From: Marvinbryantia formatexigens DSM 14469
Lineage (GTDB): Bacteria > Bacillota > Clostridia > Lachnospirales > Lachnospiraceae
Length of the DNA stretch: 64,000 nucleotides
Assembly: GCF_025148285.1 (NCBI RefSeq)
Contig: NZ_CP102268.1
Location: 2,707,001 to 2,771,000, forward strand
Direction: 5' to 3'
Part shown: one piece after another, positions 8,006 to 17,072 of the stretch
How positions within the stretch are numbered: the stretch's first letter is position 1
How the letters are laid out: the number at the start of each line of letters is the position of its first letter
The notes under the pieces: generated by a model
Seen by the model: the letters and a program-made list of their open reading frames with translations, nothing else
Told to the model about the DNA's origin: nothing
The model's database searches: none
Position numbers and translations under genes: made by a program

Positions 8006-9805
8006 ATGAAATGTTACGTAAAAGATTATCCAAGACCACAGTTTGTAAGAAGTAACTGGGAAAATTTAAACGGTACCTGGGAGTTTCGCTTTGATGATGA
8101 AAATGTCGGTGAAAAAGAAAAATGGTACGCAGGTTTTCACGGGGACAGAGAGATCCGGGTTCCGTTTACCTTCGAAACGAAAATGAGCGGTATCCATGAC
8201 GAGACCCGTCACGATTTTGTATGGTATAAAAGAGAATTGCAGGCGGACGCTGCCCGGCTGGAGAAGGAGGATTACCTGCTTCATTTTGAGGGAAGCGATT
8301 ATATCACAAAGGTATGGGTGAACGGACAGTTTGCCGGGGAGCACACCGGCGGCTATGCAAGATTTACTTTCAATATTACGTCTCTTTTAAAGGACGGCGC
8401 CAATGAACTGGTAGTCCGGGTGGAGGATCATTTTGATATGCAGCAGCCGCGCGGAAAGCAGAGATGGATTGATAAAAATTTCGCCTGCTGGTATGTGCCC
8501 GTTACCGGTATCTGGAAGACGGTCTGGTCGGAATATGTCTCCAGAGTGCGCATTGAGCGTGTGAAGATGACGCCGGTGCTATCCGAAGGGCTCCTGGAGC
8601 TGGAATACGATGTGACAGCTCCGGAAGAAATGCTGGATGGAAGCCTTTATGCGGCGGCGACGGTTTCCTATGAGGGCGTGCTGATAAACAGAAGCCTGAC
8701 GGCGGTGATGGACCGCCATGTCAGAACGACAGTCAATATGTTTCTGAAAAACAATCATAAGCTGGAATGGGCGATCCGCACCTGGTCTCCGGAGGAGCCG
8801 AATCTCTACGATGTGGAATTTGAGCTGCTGCGCGGACATGAGGCGCTGGATAAGGCGGGTTCCTACTGCGCGATGAGAGAAATCCGCATCGACGGACCAA
8901 ATATTCTGCTGAACGGACATCCGCTGTATCAGCGGCTGATTCTCGACCAGGGCTACTGGAAGGATTCCAATATGACACCGCCGGATGAGGAGGCGCTGAT
9001 TGAGGATATCGACAAGATTCATGCGCTGGGTTATAACGGGCTGAGAAAGCATCAGAAGATAGAGGATGAGCGTTTCCTGTACTGGTGCGATGTGAAAGGA
9101 ATGCTGGTGTGGAGCGAGGCTCCGGCAACCTTCTGTTTTACGGATTATGCGGTGGAGGAGTTTACCAGAGAGTGGATGGAGATCGTAAAGCAGAATTATA
9201 ATCATCCGTGCATCATCACGTGGACGCCGTTTAATGAATCCTGGGGCATCAGCCAGGTGGAGACAAAGCGCGAAGAGCAGCATTTTACAGAAGCGATTTA
9301 TCATCTGACAAAGAGCGTGGACCCGTACCGGCCGGTGATTGTGAATGACGGCTGGGAGCATACCGTCTCCGATATCATTACTCTGCACGACTATGAGGAA
9401 GCCGGAAAAATCTTTAAGGCAAGATATACAGATTACAAAGAAGAAATTATGACAACAGAAGTATATCACAGCGGCAGCAAATCTGCTTTTGCGAACGGAT
9501 ATGCCTATAAGGGACAGCCGGTCATTATCAGCGAATACGGCGGAATCGCTTTCAATAACGACGATGCCGGATGGGGTTATGGCGACAAGGTGAATACGCA
9601 GGAAGAGTTTATCCGCAGATTTGATGAAATTACCACGGCGGTGAAGGAGGTTCCGTACATATGCGGCTTCTGCTATACGCAGGTGTCGGATGTGCAGCAG
9701 GAAATCAACGGTCTGATGGATATGGAAAGAAACTTTAAAGTAGACCCGGCGGCGATTAAAGAAATCAACGAAAGAAGGGTAGGCTGCTGGAGGTCTTATA
9801 TGTAA
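8006..9805 (+). CDS. Glycoside hydrolase family 2 protein
   Basis: 599 aa, cytosolic (no signal peptide). Order of domains: jelly-roll sugar-binding domain (residues about 10-170, with NLNGTWEFRFDD and WVNGQFAGEHTGGYARFTFNI), an immunoglobulin-like domain, then a TIM barrel. The general acid/base Glu is in TWTPFNESWGI and the nucleophile Glu is likely in ISEYGGIAF. At 599 aa it is shorter than LacZ and closer to beta-glucuronidase/beta-galactosidase short forms; linkage specificity cannot be assigned. The start at 8006 is preferred to 7985 because GGAGG (7990-7994) lies ahead of it. Last gene of the CUT1 operon, so it probably hydrolyses the imported oligosaccharide. Confidence 0.92.
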   Translation: MKCYVKDYPRPQFVRSNWENLNGTWEFRFDDENVGEKEKWYAGFHGDREIRVPFTFETKMSGIHDETRHDFVWYKRELQADAARLEKEDYLLHFEGSDYITKVWVNGQFAGEHTGGYARFTFNITSLLKDGANELVVRVEDHFDMQQPRGKQRWIDKNFACWYVPVTGIWKTVWSEYVSRVRIERVKMTPVLSEGLLELEYDVTAPEEMLDGSLYAAATVSYEGVLINRSLTAVMDRHVRTTVNMFLKNNHKLEWAIRTWSPEEPNLYDVEFELLRGHEALDKAGSYCAMREIRIDGPNILLNGHPLYQRLILDQGYWKDSNMTPPDEEALIEDIDKIHALGYNGLRKHQKIEDERFLYWCDVKGMLVWSEAPATFCFTDYAVEEFTREWMEIVKQNYNHPCIITWTPFNESWGISQVETKREEQHFTEAIYHLTKSVDPYRPVIVNDGWEHTVSDIITLHDYEEAGKIFKARYTDYKEEIMTTEVYHSGSKSAFANGYAYKGQPVIISEYGGIAFNNDDAGWGYGDKVNTQEEFIRRFDEITTAVKEVPYICGFCYTQVSDVQQEINGLMDMERNFKVDPAAIKEINERRVGCWRSYM

Positions 9806-9892
9806 AAGACGGGCGTCATCCGCTATGCTGTCTGCATTTGTGGGCAGACGGCATGACGGAACGCGGATGTCCGCTTTACAGGCGGAAGAGAA

Positions 9893-9924
9893 AGCGGTAT
9901 GTGGTCAGCACATACTGCTTTTTT
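9893..9924 (+). terminator. Terminator of the CUT1/GH2 operon
   Basis: GCGGTATGTG and CACATACTGC form a 10-bp stem with a GTCAG loop followed by TTTTTT. Further inverted repeats lie upstream (CATCCGC/GCGGATG and TGCTGTCTGC/GCAGACGGCA in 9813-9870), so the whole 3' region is highly structured. Confidence 0.88.
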
Positions 9925-9957
9925 GCGGGTTTCTGCACATGCGAAAATAACCGGGCG

Positions 9958-9986
9958 TTGCAAAATCACTTTTGATGTAGTAAAAT
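9958..9986 (+). promoter_or_regulatory. Promoter for the YqeY-like gene
   Basis: TTGCAA (9958-9963), 17-bp spacer, TAAAAT (9981-9986), about 28 nt before the start codon. Confidence 0.65.
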
Positions 9987-10013
9987 AATATCAGTAATAT
10001 TTGAAAGAGGTGT

Positions 10014-10457
10014 ATGAAAATGGAATTGGCGACATTACAGAAGGATATGATTGCGGCGATGAAGGCGAAGGATAAGCCGCGCAAGGAGGCGATTTCTGCG
10101 CTGGTTTCCGCGGTGAAGAAGGCGGGCATCGACGCGGGTTGCCGGGAGGATATTCCGGAGACGATGGTGGACCAGGTAATTCTGAAGGAAATGAAAACGG
10201 CGAAGGAGCAGCTTGACACCTGTCCGGCGGAGCGGACAGAGCTGAAGGCGGAGTACCAGTTCCGCTACGATGTGATTTCTTCCTATGCGCCGAAGCTGCT
10301 TTCGGCGGAGGAGGTAAAGGCGCTGCTGCAGGAGAAGTATGCGGAGCTGCTTGCCACGAAAAACAAGAGTATGATCATGAAAACTGTCATGGCGGAGCTG
10401 AAGGGAAAAGCAGACGGCAAGGTGATTAACCAGGTTGTGGCGGAGCTTTGTAAGTAA
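10014..10457 (+). CDS. GatB/YqeY domain protein
   Basis: 147 aa, the standard length of stand-alone YqeY-family proteins, which are related to the tRNA-binding tail domain of the GatB amidotransferase subunit. Seen: QKDMIAAMKAKDKPRKEAISAL at the N-terminus (split: AMKAKDKPRKEAIS), YRFR-like FRYDVISSYAPKLLSAEE in the middle and MKTVMAELKGKADGKVINQVV at the end, which is the typical YqeY pattern. Function in the cell is not established; tRNA interaction is a family-based guess. Ribosome site GAAAGAGG. The next gene starts 17 nt downstream and is probably co-transcribed. Confidence 0.9.
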   Translation: MKMELATLQKDMIAAMKAKDKPRKEAISALVSAVKKAGIDAGCREDIPETMVDQVILKEMKTAKEQLDTCPAERTELKAEYQFRYDVISSYAPKLLSAEEVKALLQEKYAELLATKNKSMIMKTVMAELKGKADGKVINQVVAELCK

Positions 10458-10474
10458 CATCTTTGGAGAAAATT

Positions 10475-12331
10475 GTGAATAAGAAAATCAGATATCTGGC
10501 GGCGCTGGTATGGATGCTTGCGCTGGTGCTCCTGCCGGCGGGCGCAGGGGCATCGGAGAGCAGCAGATATACGCAGATTCCGACGATAACAGAAAATTAT
10601 GTAAACCCAATATACCGGGACACAGTCAGTGAAAGCAGGCTGGTTTTCCGGAATCCGTATGCGCCCGCTCCTCTGGCGGAATATGGCGGTTATGTTTCGG
10701 AAGCAGCGGCGGCAGAGAGCTTCCGCGGGCAGATGAAGCAGCGCGAGGAAGAGATTGTTGTCCTGGTGGAGACAACGGCGGATACGGACGGTATGCTGCG
10801 CCGGATTGCGGAGGCGGCGATGGCGCACACGGGCAATCCGACGGAGGGCGACTATCTGAAGTGGCAGTACGCGGGCTGGAGAGGTACGCTGGGCGGCTAT
10901 ACTGCCGGAGGGGTAAAATATCTGACACTCACTTATACGCTGACGTACTATACGGACGCGGCGCAGGAACAGTATGTGACAAATGCGGTCAATGCGCTTA
11001 TCGGAACGCTTGGACTGCGGGACGCATCAAAATCCAGTTACGAGAAGGTGCGGGCGATTTATGATTATATCTGCAGCAATGTAACATATGATTCTGCAAA
11101 TGCAGGAAATGAAAATTATAAGCTGAAGCACACGGCATATGCGGCGCTGGCGGATAAAACAGCTGTCTGCCAGGGGTACGCGGTGCTCTTTTACCGGCTG
11201 GCGCTGGAGAGCGGCATAGATGCGCGTGTGATTTCCGGCTATGGCGGCGGCACTGCGCATGGCTGGAATATTGTAAAGCTGGGCTCGCAGTATTATAATC
11301 TGGATGCCACCTGGGACGCAGGGCGCGATCCCTGGCTTTATTTTCTGAAAGCAGATAATTTCAGCGGACATACGCGTGGGGAAAACTATCAGACGGCGGA
11401 ATTTTACGGCAGCTACCCGATGGCGGCGTCCGACTTTCCGGAGAAATGTACGCATGAGGCGGGAAGCACGGTGCAGGAAAATGTAAAGGCGGCTTCCTGT
11501 ACGCTGCCCGGTTCCTATGAAAATGTAACATATTGCCAGATATGCGCGGAGGAAATGAGCAGGTATACCTGTCTGATACCGGCTGAAGGTCACACATTGC
11601 AGACCATTCCGGGAAGAGCCGCGGACTGTCTGAATACGGGTCTGACGGACGGGCAGAAATGTACGGTCTGCGGGACGGTTGTGACAGAGCAGAAAACGGT
11701 TGCCGCGAAGGGGCATTCCTGGGGCACATGGAAGACAACGGCAAATGCGACGGTATTTGCGCCGGAGAAGCAGACGGCTGTCTGCAGCGTATGCGGCGCA
11801 GTGAAGGTACAGGATAAGGGAACGAAGCTGACGGCAAAGATACGCGTGTCGGCGTCCACGCTGCTGCTGCAGAAAAAGCAGAAGACGACCGCGTGCCGGG
11901 TTACTTTTGCCAACGGTGATTCTGTGAAATCGTGGAAATCCGGCGACAGAAAAATTGCGAAGGTTTCCGGCAGGGCAGACGGCACCTGCACTATTACCGC
12001 CGGAAATAAAACCGGCAGGACCAAAATTACCGTGACGCTGAAAAGCGGTAAAACGGCAACCATCAACGTGAAGGTGCAGGCGGGGAAAGTAGCGGCGAAA
12101 TCCGTAAAACTGGCTGCCACAAAGATTACATTAAAAAAGAAGCAGAAAATACAGCTTTCACCGGTGATAAAACCGGTTACCTGCCAGGAAAAGGTACAGT
12201 ACAGCTCTTCTAACAGCAAAATTGCAAAGGTAAATGCGAAGGGCGTCATCACCGGGGTAAAAGCCGGAAAAACAAAAATAAAAGTAAAGGTTGGCGGGAA
12301 AACAGTAACCTGTACGGTAATTGTAAAGTAA
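10475..12331 (+). CDS. Secreted transglutaminase-like protein with Ig-like (BIG2) repeats
   Basis: 618 aa. A GTG start at 10475 is chosen because GGAG (10465-10468) lies 6 nt ahead; a TTG at 10463 is the alternative. Signal peptide residues 1-27 (LVLLPAGAGA-S). The transglutaminase-like domain (about 180-290) shows the Cys-His-Asp triad in AVCQGYAVLFYRLA, HGWNIVKL and YNLDATWD. Next come about 120 residues with recurring Cys-x-x-Cys pairs (YCQICAEE, KCTVCGTV, VCSVCGAV), then two lysine-rich bacterial Ig-like type 2 repeats ending KTVTCTVIVK. No sortase motif is seen, so release or wall binding by the basic repeats is possible. Likely processes or crosslinks proteins outside the cell. Confidence 0.87.
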   Translation: MNKKIRYLAALVWMLALVLLPAGAGASESSRYTQIPTITENYVNPIYRDTVSESRLVFRNPYAPAPLAEYGGYVSEAAAAESFRGQMKQREEEIVVLVETTADTDGMLRRIAEAAMAHTGNPTEGDYLKWQYAGWRGTLGGYTAGGVKYLTLTYTLTYYTDAAQEQYVTNAVNALIGTLGLRDASKSSYEKVRAIYDYICSNVTYDSANAGNENYKLKHTAYAALADKTAVCQGYAVLFYRLALESGIDARVISGYGGGTAHGWNIVKLGSQYYNLDATWDAGRDPWLYFLKADNFSGHTRGENYQTAEFYGSYPMAASDFPEKCTHEAGSTVQENVKAASCTLPGSYENVTYCQICAEEMSRYTCLIPAEGHTLQTIPGRAADCLNTGLTDGQKCTVCGTVVTEQKTVAAKGHSWGTWKTTANATVFAPEKQTAVCSVCGAVKVQDKGTKLTAKIRVSASTLLLQKKQKTTACRVTFANGDSVKSWKSGDRKIAKVSGRADGTCTITAGNKTGRTKITVTLKSGKTATINVKVQAGKVAAKSVKLAATKITLKKKQKIQLSPVIKPVTCQEKVQYSSSNSKIAKVNAKGVITGVKAGKTKIKVKVGGKTVTCTVIVK

Positions 12332-12342
12332 TGGAAAAATCA

Positions 12343-12467
12343 AATACTTCGCTGCAGGCAACGGGGTATCTGATTCTCGCGGCATTCTTTAAATGCTTGT
12401 GCATTGAAGGACCGGCCCTTGCAGGGCGTCGCAGGCACGGCATTTGGATCATTGTTCGCGGAAATAA
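12343..12467 (+). repeat. Dispersed structured repeat, copy A
   Basis: About four-fifths identical by eye to 39348-39470. Begins with a hairpin AATACTTCG/CGGGGTATC around CTGCAGGCAA; copy B has AATACCCCG/CGGGGTATT, so the left-arm changes keep pairing through wobbles. An inner hairpin GCCCT-TGC-AGGGC is identical in both. It follows a stop codon directly and is followed by a terminator. Confidence 0.8.
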
Positions 12468-12478
12468 ACGGAATATGC

Positions 12479-12520
12479 AAAGGACCAGGCAAATCAAAGG
12501 AGATTTGCGCGGTCCTTTTT
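12479..12520 (+). terminator. Terminator after transglutaminase gene and repeat A
   Basis: AAAGGACC/GGTCCTTT outer arms and GCAAATC/GATTTGC inner arms, loop AAAGGA, then a T run. Confidence 0.88.
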
Positions 12521-12568
12521 GCGTTTAAAATCCGGCGGCAGAAGAGCGGGCAGAAATAAATTGTCATT

Positions 12569-12791
12569 AATTTGCCCGGAATGCTTTTTGACGGAACCGA
12601 TTGCCATATCTTCCGCAGCAGACACGTTGATTTTTTGCCTTTGCTGCGCCGCCTATTGGCAGCAATTTTGCCTTCATGAAAACTGGTCGGACAAAATTGC
12701 TGCCGCTATGCTCGCAAAGCCTGCAAAATCGGCCTATCGTCTGCTTGCAGAAGCATGGCAATGGATTCCTTAAAAGCAGTCCGGGCAAATT
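12569..12791 (+). repeat. 223-bp near-palindromic element (MITE-like or structured RNA)
   Basis: Both ends match as inverted repeats: AATTTGCCCGGA (12569-12580) and TCCGGGCAAATT (12780-12791). Pairing continues inward through TGCTTTT/AAAAGCA, GGAA..ATTGCCAT/ATGGCAAT..TTCC, CTTC.GCA/TGC.GAAG, GCAGAC/GTCTGC and GGCAGCAATTTTG/CAAAATTGCTGCC, leaving a loop of about 20 nt. Arms are about 100 bp. No target-site duplication is obvious. No gene lies in it; with the flanking sequence it fills most of the space between 12520 and 12862. A further 12-bp palindrome ATACTGCAGTAT sits at 12796-12807. Confidence 0.8.
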
Positions 12792-12861
12792 GCAGATACT
12801 GCAGTATAGCCCGCTCTTCCGCCAGCCGGATACACATAAATAAAAGGAACGGGGGATTTTT

Positions 12862-15429
12862 ATGAGAATTTACACAGAGGCAGACCGGGTGAGTACGGGG
12901 AATAAGGGAATGGATGAGGTAATCGACATGCTGCGCATGGGCGATAACGTGGTGTGGCAGGTGGACGCGGTGTCGGATTACTGCCGCGTGGTGGCGCAGT
13001 ATCTGAAGCAGGCGCAGGCGGACGGGCGTGAAATTCACTATATGCGCTTTGGGGCGCACGAGCCGGTCATTCAGGAGGCGGAGGGCGTGCAGGTGCACAC
13101 GATTCATGCGGAGCTTGGCTTCGAGCATTTTGCTATGAAGGTGCATCATATTATTAAGGAAATCGGCGTGGATGCGTTTTACATTTTTGACTGTCTGACG
13201 GACCTTGTGAAATACTGGTATTCGGATCTGATGATTGGAAACTTTTTCCGTGTGACATGCCCGTATCTGTATGAACTGAACACAGTGGCTTATTTTGCGC
13301 TTATCCGCGATTCACACACGGAGCATACCATTTCGCGCATCCGCGATACGACGCAGGTGCTTCTGGATTTGTACAACGTGGGCGGCAATTATTACCTGCA
13401 TCCCTTAAAGGTCTGGCAGCGCAAATCGGATACGATGTTTCTGCCGCATCTGATTTTGGGGGACACGGCAAAGACCATTACGTCAAGCTCTGAGACGGCG
13501 GCGCTGTTTTCGCATTTCAGTCTGGACCGCAACCGCACGGATTACTGGGATGTGGTGTTCCAGGAGGCTTCCATGAAGCTGTCCGGCTCGGTGGAGGAGC
13601 AGAATACGGCAAAAGAGCTGCTTCTGCGGCTGCTTATCGGGGAAGATAATCCAATCGTGGGCCTGTGCCGGGAATATCTCTCTCTGCGCGACCTGCTGGA
13701 TATCAAATCACGGGAGCTGGGCACCGGACGCATCGGCGGCAAGGCGGTCGGCATGTTTCTGGCGCGCAAAATTCTGGAGAAGGACAGGGAGCACAATTTT
13801 TCGCGGCTTCTGGAGGTGCATGATTCTTTTTACATGGGCGCCGACGTATTCTATACTTATATCGTTCACAACGACTGCTGGAGGCTGCGCACGCTGCAGA
13901 AATCCAGAGAGGGCTATTATGAGTACGCAAAGCCGCTGCAGGAGAAGATGCGAAAAGGGACCTTTCCGGAGTATCTGGTGGAAAAATTTAAGGCGATGCT
14001 GGAGCATTTCGGGCAGTCCCCGATTATCGTGCGCTCCAGCTCCCTGCAGGAGGACAATTTCGGCAATGCCTTCGCCGGCAAGTATGACAGCGTGTTCTGT
14101 GTAAACCAGGGAACCCTGGAGGAGCGCTACGAGGCGTTTGAGCAGGCGGTTAAGCAGGTCTATGCGAGCACGATGAACGAGGACGCTCTGAATTACCGTA
14201 TGAACCGCGGGTTGTGGGATAAGGATGAACAGATGGCGCTGCTGATTCAGCGCGTGTCCGGCGATTATTACGGAAAATATTTTTTCCCGCATGTGGCGGG
14301 CGTGGGAAATTCTTCGAATTTATATGTCTGGGACCCGTCCATTGATATGGATGCTGGCATGATACGGCTGGTGTTCGGGCTCGGCACGCGGGCGGTGGAC
14401 CGCATTGAGGGAGATTATCCGCGTATTGTGTGCCTGGACGACCCCGGACGTCCGCCGCTGATTTCTTACGGCGACGAGCGGAAGTTCTCACAGCATTATG
14501 TGGATCTGCTGGACACCGGCACGAACGAGTGGACGCACAAGGATGTGGACGAGATTCTTGCGATGGATATTAAGACGAATAAAAATCTGTTTTCGTCGCT
14601 GGATTTTGACACCATGCGCTGGCTGCAGGAAATGGGCAGAAAGACGCGGAATCTTTACATATTAAATTTCAACCGGCTGCTGAAATATACGGATTTCCCG
14701 GAGAATATGCGGCAGATTCTCAAAAGGCTGTCGGAGGTTTATAATTATCCGGTAGATATTGAGTTTGCAGCGAATTTTGATAAAGATGGAAATTATAAAA
14801 TCAATCTGCTGCAGTGCCGTCCGCTGCAGACGCGGGGACTTGGCAAGACGGTAGAGATACCGGAGATTACTGAAAAGACAGATTGTTTCTTTTCCACACA
14901 CGGCAATTTCATGGGTGGCAACGTGCGCATTCCGGTTCAGTATGTGATTTTTGTGAAAGCGAAGGCGTACCTGGCGCTGCCGGAGCAGGAGCGCTACACG
15001 GTGGCGCGCGTCATCGGCAAGCTGAACCAGATTCTGAAGGAAGAGCATGTGCTGCTGGCGGGACCGGGACGCTGGGGCACTTCCACCACCTCGCTGGGCG
15101 TGCCGGTGCATTTTACGGAAATCTGTCATATGAGCGCTATCTGTGAGGTGGCGTACCAGGAGGGCGGTCTGATGCCGGAGCTGTCCTACGGCAGCCATTT
15201 CTTCCAGGACCTTGTGGAATCCGGCGTCTTCTATGCCGCCATTTTCGAGAAGGACACGGACGTCATTTTCAATGAAGCCTATGTGCTGGAGCGGGAAAAC
15301 TGCATCGGGGAATTTGTGGAAACCGCTTACGCCAATGTCATCCATGTCGCGAAAACGGACGGACTGGAGCTGTACTCCGATACCGTCAGTCAGCGGCTGG
15401 TGTGCATGAAACGGCAGGCGACGGAGTAA
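12862..15429 (+). CDS. PEP/pyruvate-binding (PPDK N-domain) protein of unknown role
   Basis: 855 aa. Residues about 1-270 resemble a RecA/KaiC-like fold (MDEVIDMLRMGDNVVWQVD) but no Walker A lysine is visible. Residues about 285-660 form the ATP-grasp PEP/pyruvate-binding domain of PPDK/PEP synthase (IGGKAVGMFLARKIL, QSPIIVRSSSLQEDNFGNAFAGK, VFGLGTRAVDR, NLLQCRPLQ). The PPDK phosphohistidine swivelling domain and the C-terminal PEP barrel are absent, so it is not a PPDK. A C-terminal region (about 680-855) has GPGRWGTSTTSLGVPV and YGSHFFQDLVES. It might phosphorylate or pyrophosphorylate a partner; that is inference. Start: AAAGGAACGGGGG ahead of ATG. Convergent with the response regulator gene, 12 bp apart. 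Confidence 0.8.
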   Translation: MRIYTEADRVSTGNKGMDEVIDMLRMGDNVVWQVDAVSDYCRVVAQYLKQAQADGREIHYMRFGAHEPVIQEAEGVQVHTIHAELGFEHFAMKVHHIIKEIGVDAFYIFDCLTDLVKYWYSDLMIGNFFRVTCPYLYELNTVAYFALIRDSHTEHTISRIRDTTQVLLDLYNVGGNYYLHPLKVWQRKSDTMFLPHLILGDTAKTITSSSETAALFSHFSLDRNRTDYWDVVFQEASMKLSGSVEEQNTAKELLLRLLIGEDNPIVGLCREYLSLRDLLDIKSRELGTGRIGGKAVGMFLARKILEKDREHNFSRLLEVHDSFYMGADVFYTYIVHNDCWRLRTLQKSREGYYEYAKPLQEKMRKGTFPEYLVEKFKAMLEHFGQSPIIVRSSSLQEDNFGNAFAGKYDSVFCVNQGTLEERYEAFEQAVKQVYASTMNEDALNYRMNRGLWDKDEQMALLIQRVSGDYYGKYFFPHVAGVGNSSNLYVWDPSIDMDAGMIRLVFGLGTRAVDRIEGDYPRIVCLDDPGRPPLISYGDERKFSQHYVDLLDTGTNEWTHKDVDEILAMDIKTNKNLFSSLDFDTMRWLQEMGRKTRNLYILNFNRLLKYTDFPENMRQILKRLSEVYNYPVDIEFAANFDKDGNYKINLLQCRPLQTRGLGKTVEIPEITEKTDCFFSTHGNFMGGNVRIPVQYVIFVKAKAYLALPEQERYTVARVIGKLNQILKEEHVLLAGPGRWGTSTTSLGVPVHFTEICHMSAICEVAYQEGGLMPELSYGSHFFQDLVESGVFYAAIFEKDTDVIFNEAYVLERENCIGEFVETAYANVIHVAKTDGLELYSDTVSQRLVCMKRQATE

Positions 15430-15441
15430 AGCTGTGGGTAT

Positions 15442-17043
15442 TCATTGCTTTTGATACTCTTCACGGTAGGCGCTGGGCGTTTTTCCTGTTTTTTTCTTGA
15501 AGCAGGAGCTGAAATAGTATTGATTCGAATAGCCTACCTGGGTACTGATAACCTTCAGGGACAGAGAGGTATTCAGCAGAAGCTGGCAGGCGGCGTCGAT
15601 GCGGGTATCTGTAAGGAAGGTACTGATATTCTGGTTCCGGCACCGCTTGAACAGCGTACTGAGGTACGCCGGGGAAATCTGAAGATGCTCGGCTATTTCA
15701 TTCAGGCTCAGGTCGCTGTTGCTGTAATTTTTTGTGATATATTTTACGGCAGTCTCGCACAGGCTTTCGTGGTATTTTGATACAGATTCCGAAAGCTTCT
15801 GGCAAATTGTCTGGCATGTATTAAGAAGCCAGTCGGAAATCATGGCAATCGTTTTAAAATAATCCGGATTGGTAAAAATAAAAGTGATTTCCTTTTCAAA
15901 TGCAGGAGTCATGATATTTAATTCATAGCAAAATTTCAATAACCGGGCAACAACCGTGTATAATTGGGAATAAACAACAATTTTGGAATCACAGTTTCCG
16001 GGAAAAGAATGGATAAAGGCATGAATCCAGTCGGTGATGCCATCCATGTCTTTTTTACATATACATTGAATCAGATTCTCTTCGGATATGTCCCCGACGG
16101 GCAGAACTTTACTGCCGTACCGGGAAATAGCGTCTGCCTCCAGGAAAGTCTGTTCCGGAAAGAAAAAACGGTACTCCAGTGCTTTCTGGGCGCTTGCATA
16201 GGAGGAATTCAGCTCCCAGATGCTGTCAGTAATATTGCCAAGTCCGATGACAAGCCCATAACGACTGGAAAAATGCTCTGCCACTTTCTGAAAGCGGGAC
16301 TGTATCAGCTCACGGAATTTATGCGTGGATGCAATATTTTCGCCAATAATACAGATAAAATTGGTCAGATCCTTCAGAACATAGTGGAAAGAAAAGGTAC
16401 TGCAGATTTTGCGGACAGAATGCTCCAGATTCATAGAGCGCACACAGTATTCTTCAATACCGAGCTTCTGTTTCAGAAGATCGGAATCTGCGGCAGAAAT
16501 ATGCAGAACAATATAATAACGGCAGTTCAGCTTTAAATCAAGGTACTGCGCATATAGCTCCAGAATCTGCGAGGATTCCCGGTTCCCCTGCTGAATCAGG
16601 GAACGGAAAAACTGCTCCGCCATAGCGGGACGGCTCTTTTTCAGAATTTCCAGATTTTTCGCTTCCATCCTGATTTCAGCGATTACCTTTTCAAGAATCT
16701 CTGTGAGATAACTGTAATTGATGGGCTTTTCGATATAGTCGAAGGCACCCAGACGCACAGCCTGTCTGGCGTATTCAAATTCATCGTAGGCGCTGATTAA
16801 AATAATTTTAATAGAGGGATTAAGGGCGAGCGCTTTTTCGGAAAGCGCAAGCCCGCTCATACCCGGCATGGAAATATCGGAAATCAGAATATGCACAGGA
16901 TGACTTTTAAGATAATCCAGTGCAGAAACGCCGTCGTATACTGCGTGTACAGAGGAGATTCCCAGACCTTCCCAGGAAATGGCGTGCAGAATACCTTCCA
17001 CACAGATATAATTATCATCGACTAATAAAACATTCATATTCAT
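15442..17043 (-). CDS. Response regulator, REC + AraC-type DNA-binding (YesN-like)
   Basis: About 533 aa. N-terminal receiver: acidic pair in LLVDDN, phosphoacceptor Asp in ILISDISMPG (about residue 55), Thr/Ser in ILISAYDEFEYARQA and Lys in YIEKPINY. A long middle region (about 130-420) is typical of YesN proteins. The C-terminus has two helix-turn-helices (LSLNEIAEHLQISPAYLSTLF and the AraC signature GYSNQYYFSSCFKKKTGKTPSAYR, recognised in pieces). Three in-frame ATGs lie at 17052, 17043 and 17037; 17043 has AAAGG at the best distance. It is followed by the kinase gene order kinase-regulator on the minus strand, so it probably controls the divergent sugar operon at 19105. Confidence 0.92.
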   Translation of the reverse strand: MNMNVLLVDDNYICVEGILHAISWEGLGISSVHAVYDGVSALDYLKSHPVHILISDISMPGMSGLALSEKALALNPSIKIILISAYDEFEYARQAVRLGAFDYIEKPINYSYLTEILEKVIAEIRMEAKNLEILKKSRPAMAEQFFRSLIQQGNRESSQILELYAQYLDLKLNCRYYIVLHISAADSDLLKQKLGIEEYCVRSMNLEHSVRKICSTFSFHYVLKDLTNFICIIGENIASTHKFRELIQSRFQKVAEHFSSRYGLVIGLGNITDSIWELNSSYASAQKALEYRFFFPEQTFLEADAISRYGSKVLPVGDISEENLIQCICKKDMDGITDWIHAFIHSFPGNCDSKIVVYSQLYTVVARLLKFCYELNIMTPAFEKEITFIFTNPDYFKTIAMISDWLLNTCQTICQKLSESVSKYHESLCETAVKYITKNYSNSDLSLNEIAEHLQISPAYLSTLFKRCRNQNISTFLTDTRIDAACQLLLNTSLSLKVISTQVGYSNQYYFSSCFKKKTGKTPSAYREEYQKQ

Positions 17044-17072
17044 ATATAACATCCTTTCTGCCCGGAAGACTT

